A stretch of DNA of 64,000 nt, taken from NCBI RefSeq assembly GCF_042453785.1, contig NC_091673.1, positions 3,789,501 through 3,853,500 on the forward strand, written 5' to 3'. Shown here piece by piece: positions 44,532-57,284 of this stretch. This DNA comes from Malus domestica. Taxonomy: Eukaryota > Streptophyta > Magnoliopsida > Rosales > Rosaceae. The notes under the pieces were generated by a model. It searched no databases, had not been told where the DNA came from, and saw nothing but the letters and a program-made list of their open reading frames with translations. The first letter of the stretch is position 1. Each line of letters starts with the position of its first letter. The translations under genes and the position numbers were made by a program.

Positions 44532-44956
44532 TATGCCATTCAAATTCAAAACCTTAATGAGCATGCATAGAGTCCCCGTATACTAGGAAATTGGAAAAGT
44601 CAAGTTTGAATGAACAAACAAATGCACAATGCAGTGCAATCAATATTAATCTGGCAGTTTCCGGTGCTTGTATTAATCTTTTGCCCGACTCTTGAAATTC
44701 CTGAATTCATTAGTGAATCAAAATAATGCATATATAATATGTATGTCACAAATTCAACTTATATGGAGTATTTAGAACTAACAGAAAATTTGCATAAATT
44801 CAAGCGCAATAGCGTTTTAAGATTCAAACAACCGACCGTGCTTGGTTGTTGTCTACTTTCTTGCATTTACTAGAACGTGATTTTTCTTTTTAGTTATAAT
44901 TTCAGGCAACTTAATATTTGAACACAACTTTTTAAAATAAACTGTAAATATATGTA
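44532..44956 (+). other. Orphan small-gene upstream region
   Basis: Bases 44532-44775 align with 59236-59485, which leads into the small-protein copy at 59485 (TCAATATTAATCTGGC.GTTTCCGG, TCTTTTGC.CGACTCTTGAAA). Here the similarity ends at CTTATATGGAGTATTTAGAAC and no reading frame follows. The sequence then passes into a P450 3'-flank copy. Confidence 0.65.
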
Positions 44957-44961
44957 CACCC

Positions 44962-45992
44962 TGTTCGCTCCCTAAATCCGCCATGGGCCTTGCGGGCATA
45001 CCGGGGATTTGCTCACATACGAGATTGGTGGGTGCGGGCGTGCCACTACTAGATGCCGCTAGTATACGGGATTTGAATGATTAAGGTTGCGCCTTTTGAC
45101 TTCCAATCAAGAGATTGTGCCATTTGAGTGGGAGTTGCTCAAATCAAGGTTATTTCTTTGCCTTAAAAATAAGGACTTTACTTATATGGAGAGATAGAAC
45201 AATATGTAAATGACAAGGTTGCTCGGAAATGTAAATGACAGAGGAAAGTGACTAATATTGCAGATTGCTTGTAATTTAAATGACTGAAAATGAGTTGTAC
45301 ATGAAAACTATAAAGGAGATCGATACTACAAGTGAGCAGTAGAGCTAATAAACTAGACAAAAGATGGCTTTTGTGAGGGTTGATCCTGAAAAGGATGAAG
45401 GTTTGGGGGCTGACTACAGCTTCGTGAAGGCAAATCTGGTTTGAGCAGAGTTTGTGCTTGTATTTGTTTGGTTGTTTGAGTGTCCATAATCCTTCTCCAT
45501 CTGCTTCTTTATATAGAGGTCTAGAAGAGCCTCCTTGCTGAGATCTTTGTACTTGCCCGAAAGAAGCTTGGGCAACTTGCATTTCATTGCTTGGGCAGCT
45601 TGCATTGCATTTGCCAACTTGCATGTAGAAACAATATTAAAAGAGAAACTTGTATCTCCACCACATGTTTTTAGCACATGTCTTCCCACTTGTAATAAAC
45701 TAACATTTAAAAGAACCAAGTTGACTCTTTCACATGTTCCTTGTCTGAAAGCTCTCATGGTGCATTTTCATCCACTTGCATGAAAAAGCATGCATTTGTC
45801 TTGATTAAACAATTCTTTTGGCAAACCTCCACCACCAAAACAAATGGGAGAAACAATATTATAGTGCCAACCTATCCCACTTGATAGCTAAATATCTTCC
45901 AAGTTAGTCTTTTTGCTCATTAATCCTCCAAATGCCATATTTTACCCAAATTGCCCAAATAAGTAAAAATGGGTATATTTTAGGTGCAAACA
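44962..45992. mobile_element. Probable solo LTR, 1.0 kb
   Basis: TGTTCGCTCC..GTGCAAACA between CACCC duplications (44957-44961 and 45993-45997). The paralogous flank at 29270-29290 reads TATGTACACCCAACCATA without it, so the insertion is confirmed by an empty site. No retroelement domains lie inside. Two overlapping minus frames (45178-45624 and 45414-45758) are not recognised as known proteins. Family unassigned. Confidence 0.75.
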
Positions 45993-45997
45993 CACCC

Positions 45998-46214
45998 AAC
46001 CATAATCCAAAACTACCCTCCTTATAACCCAACTCACAGCCACCCCAACTCGTACGCATGACCGTCGAAATGAGAAATGTTTAGACTTCCCTACCAAACC
46101 AAACAAACGAAAGATCTTCGACAGATTATCTTAACATGCTGCCAACTAAAATGGAACAGCTTGAAAAGGTTCAAATGATAATTGAGGGCTACAATCAGTT
46201 TATCAATTGCACTG
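45998..46214. repeat. P450 3'-flank duplicate (G side)
   Basis: Matches 29290-29475 and 32480-32640: CGTACGCATGACCGTCGAAATGAGAAATGTTTAGACTT, AAAGATCTTCGACAGATTATC, GCTGCCAACTAAAATGGAACAGCTTG. It is the segment downstream of gene G, cut at 46219 by the next solo LTR. Confidence 0.7.
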
Positions 46215-46219
46215 TTTAC

Positions 46220-47897
46220 TGAAGGAAATATTTGTGAAAACAAGTTCATTTGAGCAACATCTATGCATGCTATTAACAATTAAAAGGCGGAATCATGCTT
46301 GTATGCACTCATAAACAAAACTTAACCCATGAAATTCAAATCCTAGTAGTTATGGTGAACCAAGACTCAACTCAAAACAAAGTGAGTTGCGAAACTTTAT
46401 ACCTTTGAAACACCTCTTTGCTTAGCAAAGGTTAATCACCCATGTGAGGGTCTTCTTTCCTTTGTCACCTTGCTCCTTGGCTCTATGGATTTGGATGGAG
46501 GAACTTTGCTTCTTGGCTCCATGTCTTCTTGGATATGGATGGAAGAATTGGGTTCTCCAAAAGTCCCCAAAGTTGGAGACCTCTAAGTTTCGACACCAAT
46601 GATGGTTAAGGAAGAAGATGAGTAACCATGGAAGAATTAGATGCTAGTAAATTCCCCATGGTGGCCGGCCTCCTAGAGAGAAAAAAGAATAGCTTTTGTT
46701 CTCTCCAATTTCCTCAAGAAAACCCTAATGAATAAAATGCTATAAAGTCACATTTATACCTACCTTCATTGGAGTGGCAAACTTGTAATAAGTTCAAAAC
46801 CCACTCCCTCTCTAAGCATGGCCGGCCTCCTTATTTTAGTGGGTTAGTTGCCCATTTTGTTTTAGTTGTCACACAACTTAAACCTTATGTGCCTTGTGGA
46901 CCAAAACCCATTTGTGTCCCGAAACCCAAAACTAACTTAAGGCCTAAAATGAACCTTTCATTCTAGATTAATTAACTTTTAATTAATCCTTACCATATAC
47001 TATTAAACTATTTAATTGTCCTTACTTATCTTCGTTATATCCTTCAATCATTACCTTACACAGTGTGCAATCCATTAGGTTCCTTTTAGCGAGGCAGTGG
47101 GCGATTAGAACTCTTCAAATCAATTGTGAATTGAAACTTACTTTCAATTCTCCTTTTAGTGATTATACACCTTTAGGGCTTCTACAAACCATGAGTGACA
47201 CCTAGCAGTATATCATGGATACCCAAGCTAATCAGAAAAGGTGGAGAACCTATTTACTTTAAAATTACAATGCAATACGGTCTTTCTTTAATACAATACT
47301 CTTGACCACATTGTTTGGTTTGATAGTTTATTCATGTTAACTATCAAATGTGATTCATTTACTTATATGATTACCTTGAATGTGATTTGGAACGACTTCC
47401 TAAATTACATTCATACTCTGACCAAAGATTCTTAATCATATCATATAGTATTACTTTGTATTATCCCAACCATGAGTTCTCATGTGACATGAGTATGAGA
47501 ACTTCTTATTGATCGCGTTTAGTGGACTCATTTTCTATTGAGCACCTATCTACTTGTCTTGGTGTCAGTCACACCAATGACTCGAGACCAATCACTCTCC
47601 CTGAGAGAAAACATAGCACGTACTAATCTTAACGGACTGTCAATGCCCAATTGGCAATCATATGATCAAGAACATTTAGGATATGTATACGAAAGAGAAT
47701 GGTCTTATGAATCTAACTTCTTTAGATCACATTCTCCCAATTACATATTCCTTTGACTTATCATTTAAGCATATAATATTTATATGAGACGGCTTTAAAC
47801 AATAATATTTGCTCTTTATATTAAACTAGATTAGTTTAACATGTGAAATGTTAGTAAAGTATAATCAAATTATTGGCTTTAGGGCACATTTCCAACA
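46220..47897. mobile_element. Solo LTR (copia-like), 1.7 kb
   Basis: TGAAGGAAATATTTG..GGCACATTTCCAACA between TTTAC duplications (46215-46219 and 47898-47902). At the F paralogue (32628-32648) the site is uninterrupted (AACTGTCTATAAGGTAGCAAGC). The GGAAAT..ATTTCC terminal palindromes and length suit long-LTR copia lineages (Angela/SIRE type); that lineage is inference. No internal domains are present. Confidence 0.85.
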
Positions 47898-47998
47898 TTT
47901 ACAAGGTAGCAAGCACATCCGAACGACCAAAGGCATCAACGTCCAGCTGCTCGATACTACCGAGTGCAAGATTTATGAGCAAGTCCGGCCTTCGCAGT

Positions 47999-50057
47999 TC
48001 AAAGTGGGTGTAGCATTATCTGAACTCCAAGTTGTGGGTGAATCGTCACATAGGGATAGGGCAAGTGCACGTAACCTGGAGACAGTGTGAAGGAGTAGCG
48101 TTGTAGAATCATGGACAGAACAATCTTTACCTCAGTATTTGCAAAGTTCAATCCCAAACAACTTCGAGGTCCTATTCCAAAGGGTATGAAAGCGCCAACG
48201 TTATTGTTAGTTGCTTTAGCAACCCCTTCCGCGAATCTCTCTGGTTTGAAAAGATGCGCGTCTTCTCCCCAGATTTGAGGATCACGGTGAAGTGCTAGAT
48301 TTGGGACAAACAATTCAAAATTAGCAGGAACAATGAGCTTTCCAAGTTTAACTTCCCTTTTAACTTTCCTCACAAAACCAACAACAGGGGAATATAACCT
48401 TAGAGACTCGTTGAAGATCATATTGATCTGCATGAACCCGAAAAATAGATAATAAAATCAGGATATCCAATCTTAATTGAGAACATATTTCTGACATTTA
48501 AACAAGCAATTAACTGAGTTGTTGTCTTTCTTACCTTTTTCAGTTTGGCAATGCCATCAGGATTTGGAGTTTGTTTGCCGAATAATTCCATCACCTCCTT
48601 TCTTGCTTCCTCTTGCCAATCTGTATGGTGCGCGAGAAGAAAGATTGTCCAAGCAAGCGAAGTATTAGTGGTTTCTTGTCCTGCAAAGTAAAACGTCTTG
48701 CACTCGTCAACCAAATCATCCACCGAAATCCTCTGGTTGTCATTGGCATCATGGTGAGCATTCAAAAGCAATCCAAGAAAATCACACCCAAAGCTGTCTC
48801 GTCCTTCGCCCATTGACTTTTTTTCTCTTTTCTTAATAATCTGTGTTATGGAGGCATGTATTCCTTTCTCAAGTTTCTCTGCTTCAATCTCATCACTGCT
48901 TTTGAAAAACTGGCTGCAATATTAAATGGAAAGACTAAATGCGAGCACAGAAATAATCTTCCATAAACTTCTTGTGAATTCATGTCCCTTCTCGAGAAAC
49001 AAGTTGCCTAGGGAAGTTTGTGTCAATTCAAGTTTTGTATTTGTACTGGGATCTTTTATTTTGTCCGGAGAAGTGGAATGGACAGAAATTACAGGTCTAT
49101 CAATGAGTTCCCCAATTCAAGATTTAGTTAAACGAAAAAAAATGGTTACCTGATGCCGGGAAGCCTGATTGTGTAAAAACTTTTGAAAACTAAGGGGGTT
49201 AACTTCGTCAACATCCCAAAAATGTTTTGTCCTTCTATATAGCTGCTGCCAAATGCAGTTCTAGAAATCACTTCTGATGTGAATAACCTGAACTCTTCAA
49301 ACACCTCAATTTCTTTTCCTTCATAACTTTTCCACCCTTCAAGCATTGTCTCCGCACTCGCTACCATTTCCGTAAACATACTCTAGAAAAACAATACCAC
49401 GATGCTATTGACAAATTTGGCTTCAGTAATCTTTGCAAAAAGAGTAAGTACCGGTAGTTGTAAAAACTTACTTTTAAGCTCTCTCCGTGGAACGCATGGG
49501 TGCCGAGCTTCCGCACTTTTTTCCATTTTTCACCTTCAGCTGTTGTCACAATGCCATCTCCTAACAGTTTCCTTAAAAAGTCGGTGGGCTCACTTTTCGG
49601 ATAAGCTCTATCTTTGTTATTCAGTATCTCTCTGCACAACTCAAGTTCCGTTATGACCAACTGAGGCTGAGAGCCTTGCCATTGAAGATAATTCTTTCCT
49701 GTCGAACAAGATGACCACAATTCACCTTAAAATTAAGACTAACATACCATAATTAACACGAGATCGTTAGTTACCATATATCTGAGTCCAAGTGTGCATG
49801 TTAGGTTGAACTGTGGGGAATATGTCGTGTGATAAAGTTTTCGGCTTGCTCATAGCTTCCTTGATCATGTCGGATATTTCCTTGGTGTTTCCATGAATAA
49901 GTCTGTAAGGAGGGCCTTTGATCCCCTGCAAAGCCATCTGCTTCTGAATGCGATGCGGAGTCCACCATAGCTTGTGAAGGATCTTAATGAGAACTAAGAC
50001 AAAGAACACACACAGAAAGCTAGCAGAAATGGTCACTACCCTTCCCAAAGTAGTCAT
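47999..50057 (-). CDS. CYP749A: Cytochrome P450 CYP749A-like, gene G (intact)
   Basis: Exons 50057-49775, 49698-49472, 49382-49150, 48913-48535 and 48427-47999. All junctions are GT-AG and 1551 bp gives 516 residues with no lesion. N-terminal anchor LCVFFVLVLIKIL, hinge WWTPHRI, I-helix FAGQETTN (325-329 for AGQET), K-helix ESLR, FKPERF, heme loop FGIGPRSCLG with Cys 464. Exon 5 begins I-N-M-I-F-N-E where the other copies have M-S-M-I or M-N-M-I. It is the sister of gene F, sharing exon sequence, intron positions, the promoter block and the 3' flank. With F interrupted, G is probably the working member of the pair. The role is as for gene A: ER-bound monooxygenase of unknown substrate. Confidence 0.92.
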
Positions 50058-50391
50058 TTGTGTATATTATACTTTTATATATCTTTGGCTACATATATGA
50101 ACCTACTGAGTTCTAATCAGGAGTCCATATTTATAAGGTTTTAGTTGCTGTTCGTTGTTAACACAGATGAACAAGGTGCCAGTTTTGTCCCAAGCTTCTT
50201 ATTACTCGTCCGAATACTTCTTACAATCCAAAGAGATATTGTCACCGATGACATTGTAATGTTATCAAGTTTGCTAAACTTTCTCTATCACTGCCTTTTC
50301 TTTGCTACAATCCAAACCAAACGATCCAATCTGAACCGTGGCCGCTCCTAAACTACTCATCACACAAGGAGAACGAGAATGATAAAAATAA
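50058..50391 (-). promoter_or_regulatory. Promoter region of P450 G
   Basis: CCATATTTATAAGG at 50125-50138 gives TATAAATA on the minus strand, 70-80 bp before the ATG, as in F. Similarity to F continues through CTTTCTCTATCACTGCCTTT. The region is then broken by the Mutator-like element at 50392 and resumes at 58029. Confidence 0.65.
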
Positions 50392-51245
50392 GGGAAAATT
50401 AGATTCTCATCCTTCTTTTTGCTACTTCATTGATTAAAATCTTATTCCTTTTCAAATTTTGATAAAGGTCATTGGGTATTAATAACATCATTAATTATTT
50501 TAATAATAAAATATTTTTTTTATTTCTAAATACATTCATTTAATGTTAAAAATGTTACAATTAGTATATTGTTGTGGTCTATTTTATCTGACAGAGGGAC
50601 TAGGGCCGGCGGCAGAGAGAGAGAGAGGAGAGAGATGTGTGTTTGTAGAATTGTAGGGGAATGTGTGTGTTGTTATCCCTCCTACATTGTGCCTTTATTT
50701 ATAGTAGTAAAGGAAGAGAAGATATTCCTTCTCCTCCAAGTAATACAAGTTGTAATAGGAAAGGATAACTAGAATCAAATCTTATCTAGGATTTACACAA
50801 TCATACTTAAACTAGGAATGTTTACAACACTCCCCCTTGAGTGGGTAAATACTCAAGGTAGATTCAGCATCATGCAGAAGTTGAGGAAGTCGACTCGTTG
50901 GCATTGATTCCAAGGAACAACGCTTATTCTCAATAAGGTAGGAACTTGCATAAGTAGTAAGTCTCACTAAAAACCCTAAGGCTATGGCAAAAACCCAAGT
51001 AGGGACAAAATCCATAGTCTAAGGAAAAATGCGTGAGAAATGCAAAGTCAAAAGAAACGTCTACAGGACGTCATCAGGGATATGACCAGCCCAAGGTGGG
51101 TGCCTCGTTAAAACCTAGTTAGGTAGCAAAAACCCAGTGGGAAAAATGCTCCTAATCGTAGGGAAAAAGAGTACATTAAGATCAAGCAAGTATCCAGAAG
51201 ATACTCCCCTTGAGTTTGACATAATTCCACAGAGAAATAGCAAAG

Positions 51246-54200
51246 TTACAACTCAGAAAGTTTACGCATACCAATTCCATGAACAAGCTTCTGAAACGTC
51301 GCCTTCGGTAGTGATTTGGTGAAGAGGTCGGCCAGATTGTCTTGTGATCGGATTTGCGTGACTTCAATCTTCTGATGCTCTTGTTGTTGATGTGTAAAGA
51401 AGAACTTCGGCGCAATATGCTTGGTGTTGTCTCCTTTGATGTAACCCTTCTTGAGCTGTTCGATGCAAGCTGCGTTGTCTTCAAAAATCGTCGTCGGGGC
51501 ATTAACGGCGGGATGAAGATCACAGGAGCTTCGAATATGGCCCACTACTGCTCTCAACCAAAAGCATTCCCGAGTTGCTTCATGTAAGGCGAGAATTTCA
51601 GCATGGTTAGACGAAGTGGCAACTAAGGTCTGTTTAGTTGACCTCCAAGATATTGCGGTGCCTCCAACGGTAAAGACATAACCCGTTTGAGAACGCGCCT
51701 TGTGCGGATCAGATAAGTATCCAGCGTCGGCATAACCAACAAGGCGAGAATCAACCCGATGAGCATAGGGTGCGGCATCACTCGAGGATTCGTAGGGATA
51801 GAATAAGCCCAAATCCGTAGTACCCTTAAGGTAACGGAAGATTTCTTTCACGCCAGTCCAATGTCTGCGTGTTGGTGCATTGCTGTATCTTACCAAAAGA
51901 TTAACAGCGAAGGAGATGTCGGGTCTAGTGCATTGAGCTAAGTACAATAAAGCGCCTATCGCACTTAGATAAGGAACTTCAGGCTCCAAAATCTCTTCAT
52001 CATCCTCCTTCGGACGGAAGGGATCTCGCTTTGCATCTAGCGTACGAACGACCATAGGAGTACTCGAAGACTTCGCTTTATCCTCATTAAAACGGCGCAA
52101 CACCTTCTGGGTGTAGTTCGATTGATGTACTAGGATTCCATCCGAACAATGCTCTATCTCGAGACCGAGACAGTATCGAGTCTTACCTAGATCTTTCATC
52201 TCAAATTCCGACTTCAGGTGCGAAGCAGTTCTCGCGAGCTCTTCAGGAGTTCCGATGAGATTCATGTCATCGACATATACTGCAACAATCGCAAATCCGG
52301 AATGTGACTTCTTAATGAACACACAAGGGCATAGTTCGTTATTCACATATCCCTGACTAGTCAAATACTCACTTAAACGGTTATACCACATTCTTCCGGA
52401 TTGTTTCAAACCGTATAGTGAACGCCTCAGCCGAATTGAGAGCGTGTTCCGGGGTTTGGAAATATTTGAACCAGTCAATGTAAGTCCTTCGGGAACTTTC
52501 ATATAAATTTCCGTATCTAGATCCCCATAGAGATACGCGGTTACTACGTCCATCAGCTGCATATCCAGTTTTTCGGAAACTACCAAACTGATAAGGTATC
52601 GAAAAGTAATCACATCCATAACGGGTGAGTAAGTTTCGTCATAGTCAATCCCGGGGCGTTGTGAGAAACCTTGTGCTACAAGACGAGCTTTGTAACGCAC
52701 AATTTCGTTCTTCTCATTACGCTTCCGAACGAAAACCCACTTGTAGCCAACGGGCTTCACATGTGGAGGAGTAGGAACTACAGGTCCAAACACCTTACGT
52801 TTCACAAGTGAATCAAGTTCGACTTGGATTGCTTGTTTCCAGTTTGACCAATCAGCTCTACGTCGACATTCATCAACGGAACGCGGTTCAATGTCATCGC
52901 TCAACATGATCTCAGTAGCTACTGCAAATGCTAATGCATCGTCGACAATCATCTCATTTCTACGCCACACATCATCTAAGCTAGCATAATAGACCGAAAT
53001 CTCACGATTCTCGGGAGGAGGATTCGTCTCTTCAAGGACGCTTCCATAATCTAGAATTTCCTCATGAGTTGGGTAAAATGAGTAAGCGATAGTCGGATTC
53101 ACGGTAGGCTCTTCAGGACCTTGTGCCGTGGTTTTCCTCTTCCGGGGGTGTGAATCCTTTGAACCAAGGGGTCTGCCACGCTTTTGTGTAGGGGCAGATG
53201 ATTGGCTAGCCGCTAATGTACGTGGATCACCAGAATTGGCGTCCCGGGCTTCCAGGAGGGTAGTCCGTCGTACATTTGGTACATCCATCTTTGCAGGCGT
53301 ATTCGCAGCTGGAATATGTGATCTTGTCACGCGCGCTAGATCGGTGAAAGCATCTGGCATGCTCTGAGCTATGCTCTGGAGATCTAATATGCGCTGCACT
53401 TCAACTTCAGACTGAGCGGTGCGGGGATCTAAATGAGACAAAGTGGGAGTCGTCCACGATAATTCGCGTCGTTCATTAGGAACGTTGACGTTCTTATCTC
53501 CCCCTAACGACGGGAAGACTGTCTCATAGAAGTGACAATCCGCGAAACGAGCGGTAAACAGATCGCCTGTCAAAGGTTCTAAGTAACGAATAATCGAAAG
53601 AGAATCATATCCGACATAGATTCACATCCTTCGCTGAGGCCCCATTTTTGTACATAAGGGCGGCGAGATCGGCACATAGACCGCACAACCAAAAACGCGC
53701 AGATGCGATATGTCGGGTTCGCATCCGGTGACCAACTGAAGGGCACTAAATGGTTGTGTCGCAACAGGCCTCAGGCGGACCAACTTTGCTGCGTGCAATA
53801 TTGCATGGCCCCAAGCAGCGATCGGGAGCTTGGTACGTATGACCAACGATCGAGCAATCATTTGTAAACGCTTAATGAAAGTCTATGCCAAGCCGTTCTG
53901 GGTGTGAACATGGGGTACATGATGTTCAACTTCAACCCCAACCGACATGCAATAGTCATCAAAAGTTTTAGATGTGAATTCTCCAGCATTATCCAATCGA
54001 ATAGATTTGATCGGATAATCAGGGTGGTGAGCCCTGAGCTTGATAACCTGAGCCAACAGTTTGGAGAATGCAGCGTTCCTTGTGGACAACAAGCACACGT
54101 GTGACCAACGTGTAGAAGCGTCAACCAAAACCATAAAATATCTAAATGGTCCGCAGAGAGGTTGAATCGGTCCACAAATGTCCCCCTGAATCCGTTGTAG

Positions 54201-54830
54201 AAAAATGGGAGGATTCGAACGAATCTTGTCATAAGAAGGCTTAGTAATAAGCTTTCCCATAGAACATGTTTGACATGCAATTTCATGGATCGAACCTAAG
54301 CTTCGGGTTAGTGGATGCCCGTGTGAAGTTTTGAGGATACGGCGCATCGCTATTCGTCCAGGATGTCCCAAACGATCATGCCAAAGTGTAATTTCGTGCG
54401 CGGTCCCTGTGGTAGGGCCGGCCACATAGTGGCATTCTATGGGGCGTATGGTCGTAGTATACAGACCACTCGGGTTACGCTCCATCTTCTCTAGAATACG
54501 CTTCTGGCCATATTCGTAGGAAGTTACGCACAGAAATTCAACTTCGTTTTCTACGTGGGTTTCAGCGTGGTAATTGTTATCTCTAATGTCCTTGAAACTT
54601 AGTAACGTTCTTCCGGAACGTGGAGAATAGAGTGCCTCAGCAATGGTCAAGATTGTACCATTGGACAACATTATACGTGCCTTACTGTATCCTTCGATCA
54701 GGTTGGATGGGCCTGAGAGGGTTGTCAGAGGTGCATTCTTAGGTACGAAGTTAGTGAAATAGATGCGTTCACGCAAAACAGTATGCGTGGTTGCACTATC
54801 TGCCAGACAACTAACTTTCCCACTAGTCAT
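51246..54830 (-). pseudogene. Copia pol (protease, integrase, RT, RNase H) with two nonsense codons
   Basis: One reading phase runs from ATG 54830 to 51246 with two in-phase stops: TAG near 53885, right after the integrase motif HTQNGLA, and TGA near 53624. Domains in order: protease with CLADSATTHTV (DSA in place of the usual DSG/DTG), GAG-pre-integrase (LWHDRLGHPG), integrase (GDICGPIQP, RLDNAGEF), RT (YKWVFVRKRN, MDVVTAYLYG, catalytic AVYVDDMNLIG), and RNase H (GYADAGYLSD, DLFTKSLPK). Without suppression of the two stops no full-length Pol would form. Confidence 0.88.
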
Positions 54831-55078
54831 ACTTAGAATGAAAAATTAATTTGAATCGGTCACATGCATAAAAGTTTATAAAAACAAGTATTAATTCAAA
54901 ATAATTTCCTTTATTCAAGGAAAAAACTTAATATCCAAAATAAATCGCCAACTAATAATCCAAAACATAAAGGAAAATTGTTCAAAATCAACCAAAAACA
55001 AGGTGGGGTTCGGCCACAAGGTGGAATTCGGCCCCAATTGTCTTATTTTAACTGAAAAATAAGTCTATGTCTAAGATT
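54831..55078 (-). other. Gag-pol spacer of the copia element
   Basis: 248 bp of AT-rich sequence containing stops in the pol phase and two direct copies of AAGGTGG(A/G)(A/G)TTCGGCC. There is no coding signal. It separates gag from an independent ATG for pol. Confidence 0.6.
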
Positions 55079-56059
55079 CTAATCTTCCATATGAGTGGTA
55101 TCCTCCTGAAAATCAGAAACCTCCATCTTTGTAGTCTCCGGTTCGTCCACTTGTAGGAAGTTTGATTCAAACTTCGTACAACGAGAATGATATGCATCCA
55201 CAACCTTCTTGGGAGCACGGCAAATAAGGGACCAATGGTCCTTGGAACCACAACGATAGCACATATCGTCATTCATTGTGGCAGGTGCTTTGCCCTTATT
55301 CTTGAAGTTCGGGGCCTTGGGAGCGAGGTTTGGGCGCTTCTGGGCTTTGTTTCCTCCCTTGGATGGGCCTTGGCTCCGTTGACCTTGGTGAGATGGCTTC
55401 TGGCCGCCCTTACCACGCCTCTTTTGGCGTTTTGGGTGCTGATTAGTGCTATAATGTGCTTCAGGCACAGCAGTAGCCCCAGTAGGTCGAGCTTGATGAT
55501 TCTTCATCAACAGCTGGTTCTGCTTTTCAGCAAGAAGTAAAACAGAGATCAAATCCGAGAACTTAGTGAACTTCTGAGCTCTATATTGTTGCTGCAGGAC
55601 AATATTAGAAGCAGAGAAGGTCAAGTAGGTCTTCTCCAGGAGATCCTCTTCAGTCAAAGTTTCATTGCAAAACTTGAGAAGTGATCGGATTCGACAAACT
55701 TCAGAATTATATTCATTCACAGACTTAAAGTCTTGGAAGCGCAAGTGCTGCCAGTCGTGTCTTGCTTCAGGCAAGAATATGTCCTTTTGGTGATCGAAAC
55801 GATCAGCCAAAGCGACCCATAATGCACGTGGATCTTCCTCAGCAAGGTACTCAGTTTGTAGAGCGTCATGGATATGTCTTCGGATGAAGATCATAGCAGT
55901 GGCTTTTTCAGCTTCGCCAACAGGTTTATCTGTTGCTTCTTCAATAGCAGGACGCAAGTTCTTTGCAGTGAGGTGGAGCTTCACATCTTGAACCCACTTG
56001 AGGTAGTTCCTTCCAGAAACCTCCAAAGCGGTGAAGTCGAGTTTGTTCAAATTCGACAT
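55079..56059 (-). CDS. Copia gag
   Basis: 326 codons. The N-terminal gag core has FTALEVSGRNYLKWVQDV, DPRALWVALADRF and FQDFKSVNEYNSE (UBN2-type). A basic Gln/Lys/Gly-rich linker follows, then a single zinc knuckle C-Y-R-C-G-S-K-D-H-W-S-L-I-C near residue 270. It stops after an acidic tail (EDTTHMED). A gag ending in its own stop, rather than reading into protease, is unusual for copia. The next frame begins 248 bp downstream. Confidence 0.9.
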   Translation of the reverse strand: MSNLNKLDFTALEVSGRNYLKWVQDVKLHLTAKNLRPAIEEATDKPVGEAEKATAMIFIRRHIHDALQTEYLAEEDPRALWVALADRFDHQKDIFLPEARHDWQHLRFQDFKSVNEYNSEVCRIRSLLKFCNETLTEEDLLEKTYLTFSASNIVLQQQYRAQKFTKFSDLISVLLLAEKQNQLLMKNHQARPTGATAVPEAHYSTNQHPKRQKRRGKGGQKPSHQGQRSQGPSKGGNKAQKRPNLAPKAPNFKNKGKAPATMNDDMCYRCGSKDHWSLICRAPKKVVDAYHSRCTKFESNFLQVDEPETTKMEVSDFQEDTTHMED

Positions 56060-57284
56060 GTTCCTATCACAAAATAGATGGACAAGATGTGGTTAGTGTA
56101 ATGGAGAAAAATCAATCCATTCACATAGGAGTAGAACATACAGGTTCTAATAGACATGTATTGGTTTAATTTTGCATGAAAAACTTCGGGTTTTCATGGG
56201 TGATATGTTTAAGTGAAAACTTCGGGTTTTCAAACAATGCATGTGTATAAGAAACTTCAGGTTTCAAAGTAATTATGAACTTCAGGTTCATATATTCCTG
56301 CAGGCAAACACAAATATATATGCAAACAAATATGCAAAGAATATATGCAGAAATATTGTATAATGATAAGTGAATTAATTTATTTTTGGTCTTCGGGGCC
56401 AAATTAAAATGTGGGTGAAAATATAAAAACCCATATTATTTAAAAAAAAATTAAATAATAAAATCTCGGGGCCTAAAAATATAGGCCAAGAACCCTCGGG
56501 TGGGATTACAGGCCCACGGGGTGAGAAGAGGGGAATGGGCTGCTGTGTGCAGCCCTAAAAATTTTTTTTTTTTTTTTTTCTCGGGCCGTTCCAGGCGAGC
56601 CCAGAATTTTTTTTTTTTTTTTTTTTTTTTTAATTAGATGCATATATAATTCAATGAATCACATATTTACTTTGATGCATATGCAAATAATAGTTTCAAT
56701 GCATGTACATATGTAAGATTCAATTCATGGCAAATATCAAATTCACATAATTGTAGCAATTGTGATTATGAAGCATACACAATTTATGTAGAATCTAAAA
56801 TACGTTAAACGTAAAGTTGGGTCATGCATCATGGTGAATGTTCATGCTATCAGGGCTTGCAAAATATCGAGTTAAAAACCGTTGTTTGGAAAGAACCTGA
56901 TTGCGTGATGATATGGATGAACTGGTTTGATGCAGAAAAAATCTCCAACGTCAGATTCCTAAGCGCAGCGGTAGGAGCGTGCTGATAACGTGTTGTGGTC
57001 TATTTTATCTGACAGAGGGACTAGGGCCGGCGGCAGAGAGAGAGAGGAGAGAGATGTGTGTTTGTAGAATTGTAGGGGAATGTGTGTGTTGTTATCCCTC
57101 CTACATTGTGCCTTTATTTATAGTAGTAAAGGAAGAGAAGATATTCCTTCTCCTCCAAGTAATACAAGTTGTAATAGGAAAGGATAACTAGAATCAAATC
57201 TTATCTAGGATTTACACAATCATACTTAAACTATGAATGTTTACAACATATATTTATATTTATGACTAAATTTTTTTTCATATA

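Larger units (their letters stand above)
50570..57248 (-). mobile_element. Ty1/copia retrotransposon, nearly complete
   Basis: 6679 bp. The LTRs are 50570-50829 (260 bp) and 56991-57248 (258 bp), differing by one GA unit and one substitution near the end. The target duplication is TATAT (50565-50569 and 57249-57253). On the minus strand a purine tract (AAGGGGGAG) precedes the 3' LTR. A 5' leader of about 930 bp, including two long T-runs, separates the 5' LTR from gag. Gag and pol are in separate frames with a 248-bp spacer. Pol has two nonsense codons. Young by LTR similarity, but not autonomous as read. Confidence 0.93.

Noticed and set aside
45178-45758. Two overlapping minus-strand frames of 148 and 114 codons
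   Set aside because: They lie inside an LTR-like insertion, in different phases, and show no recognisable domain.
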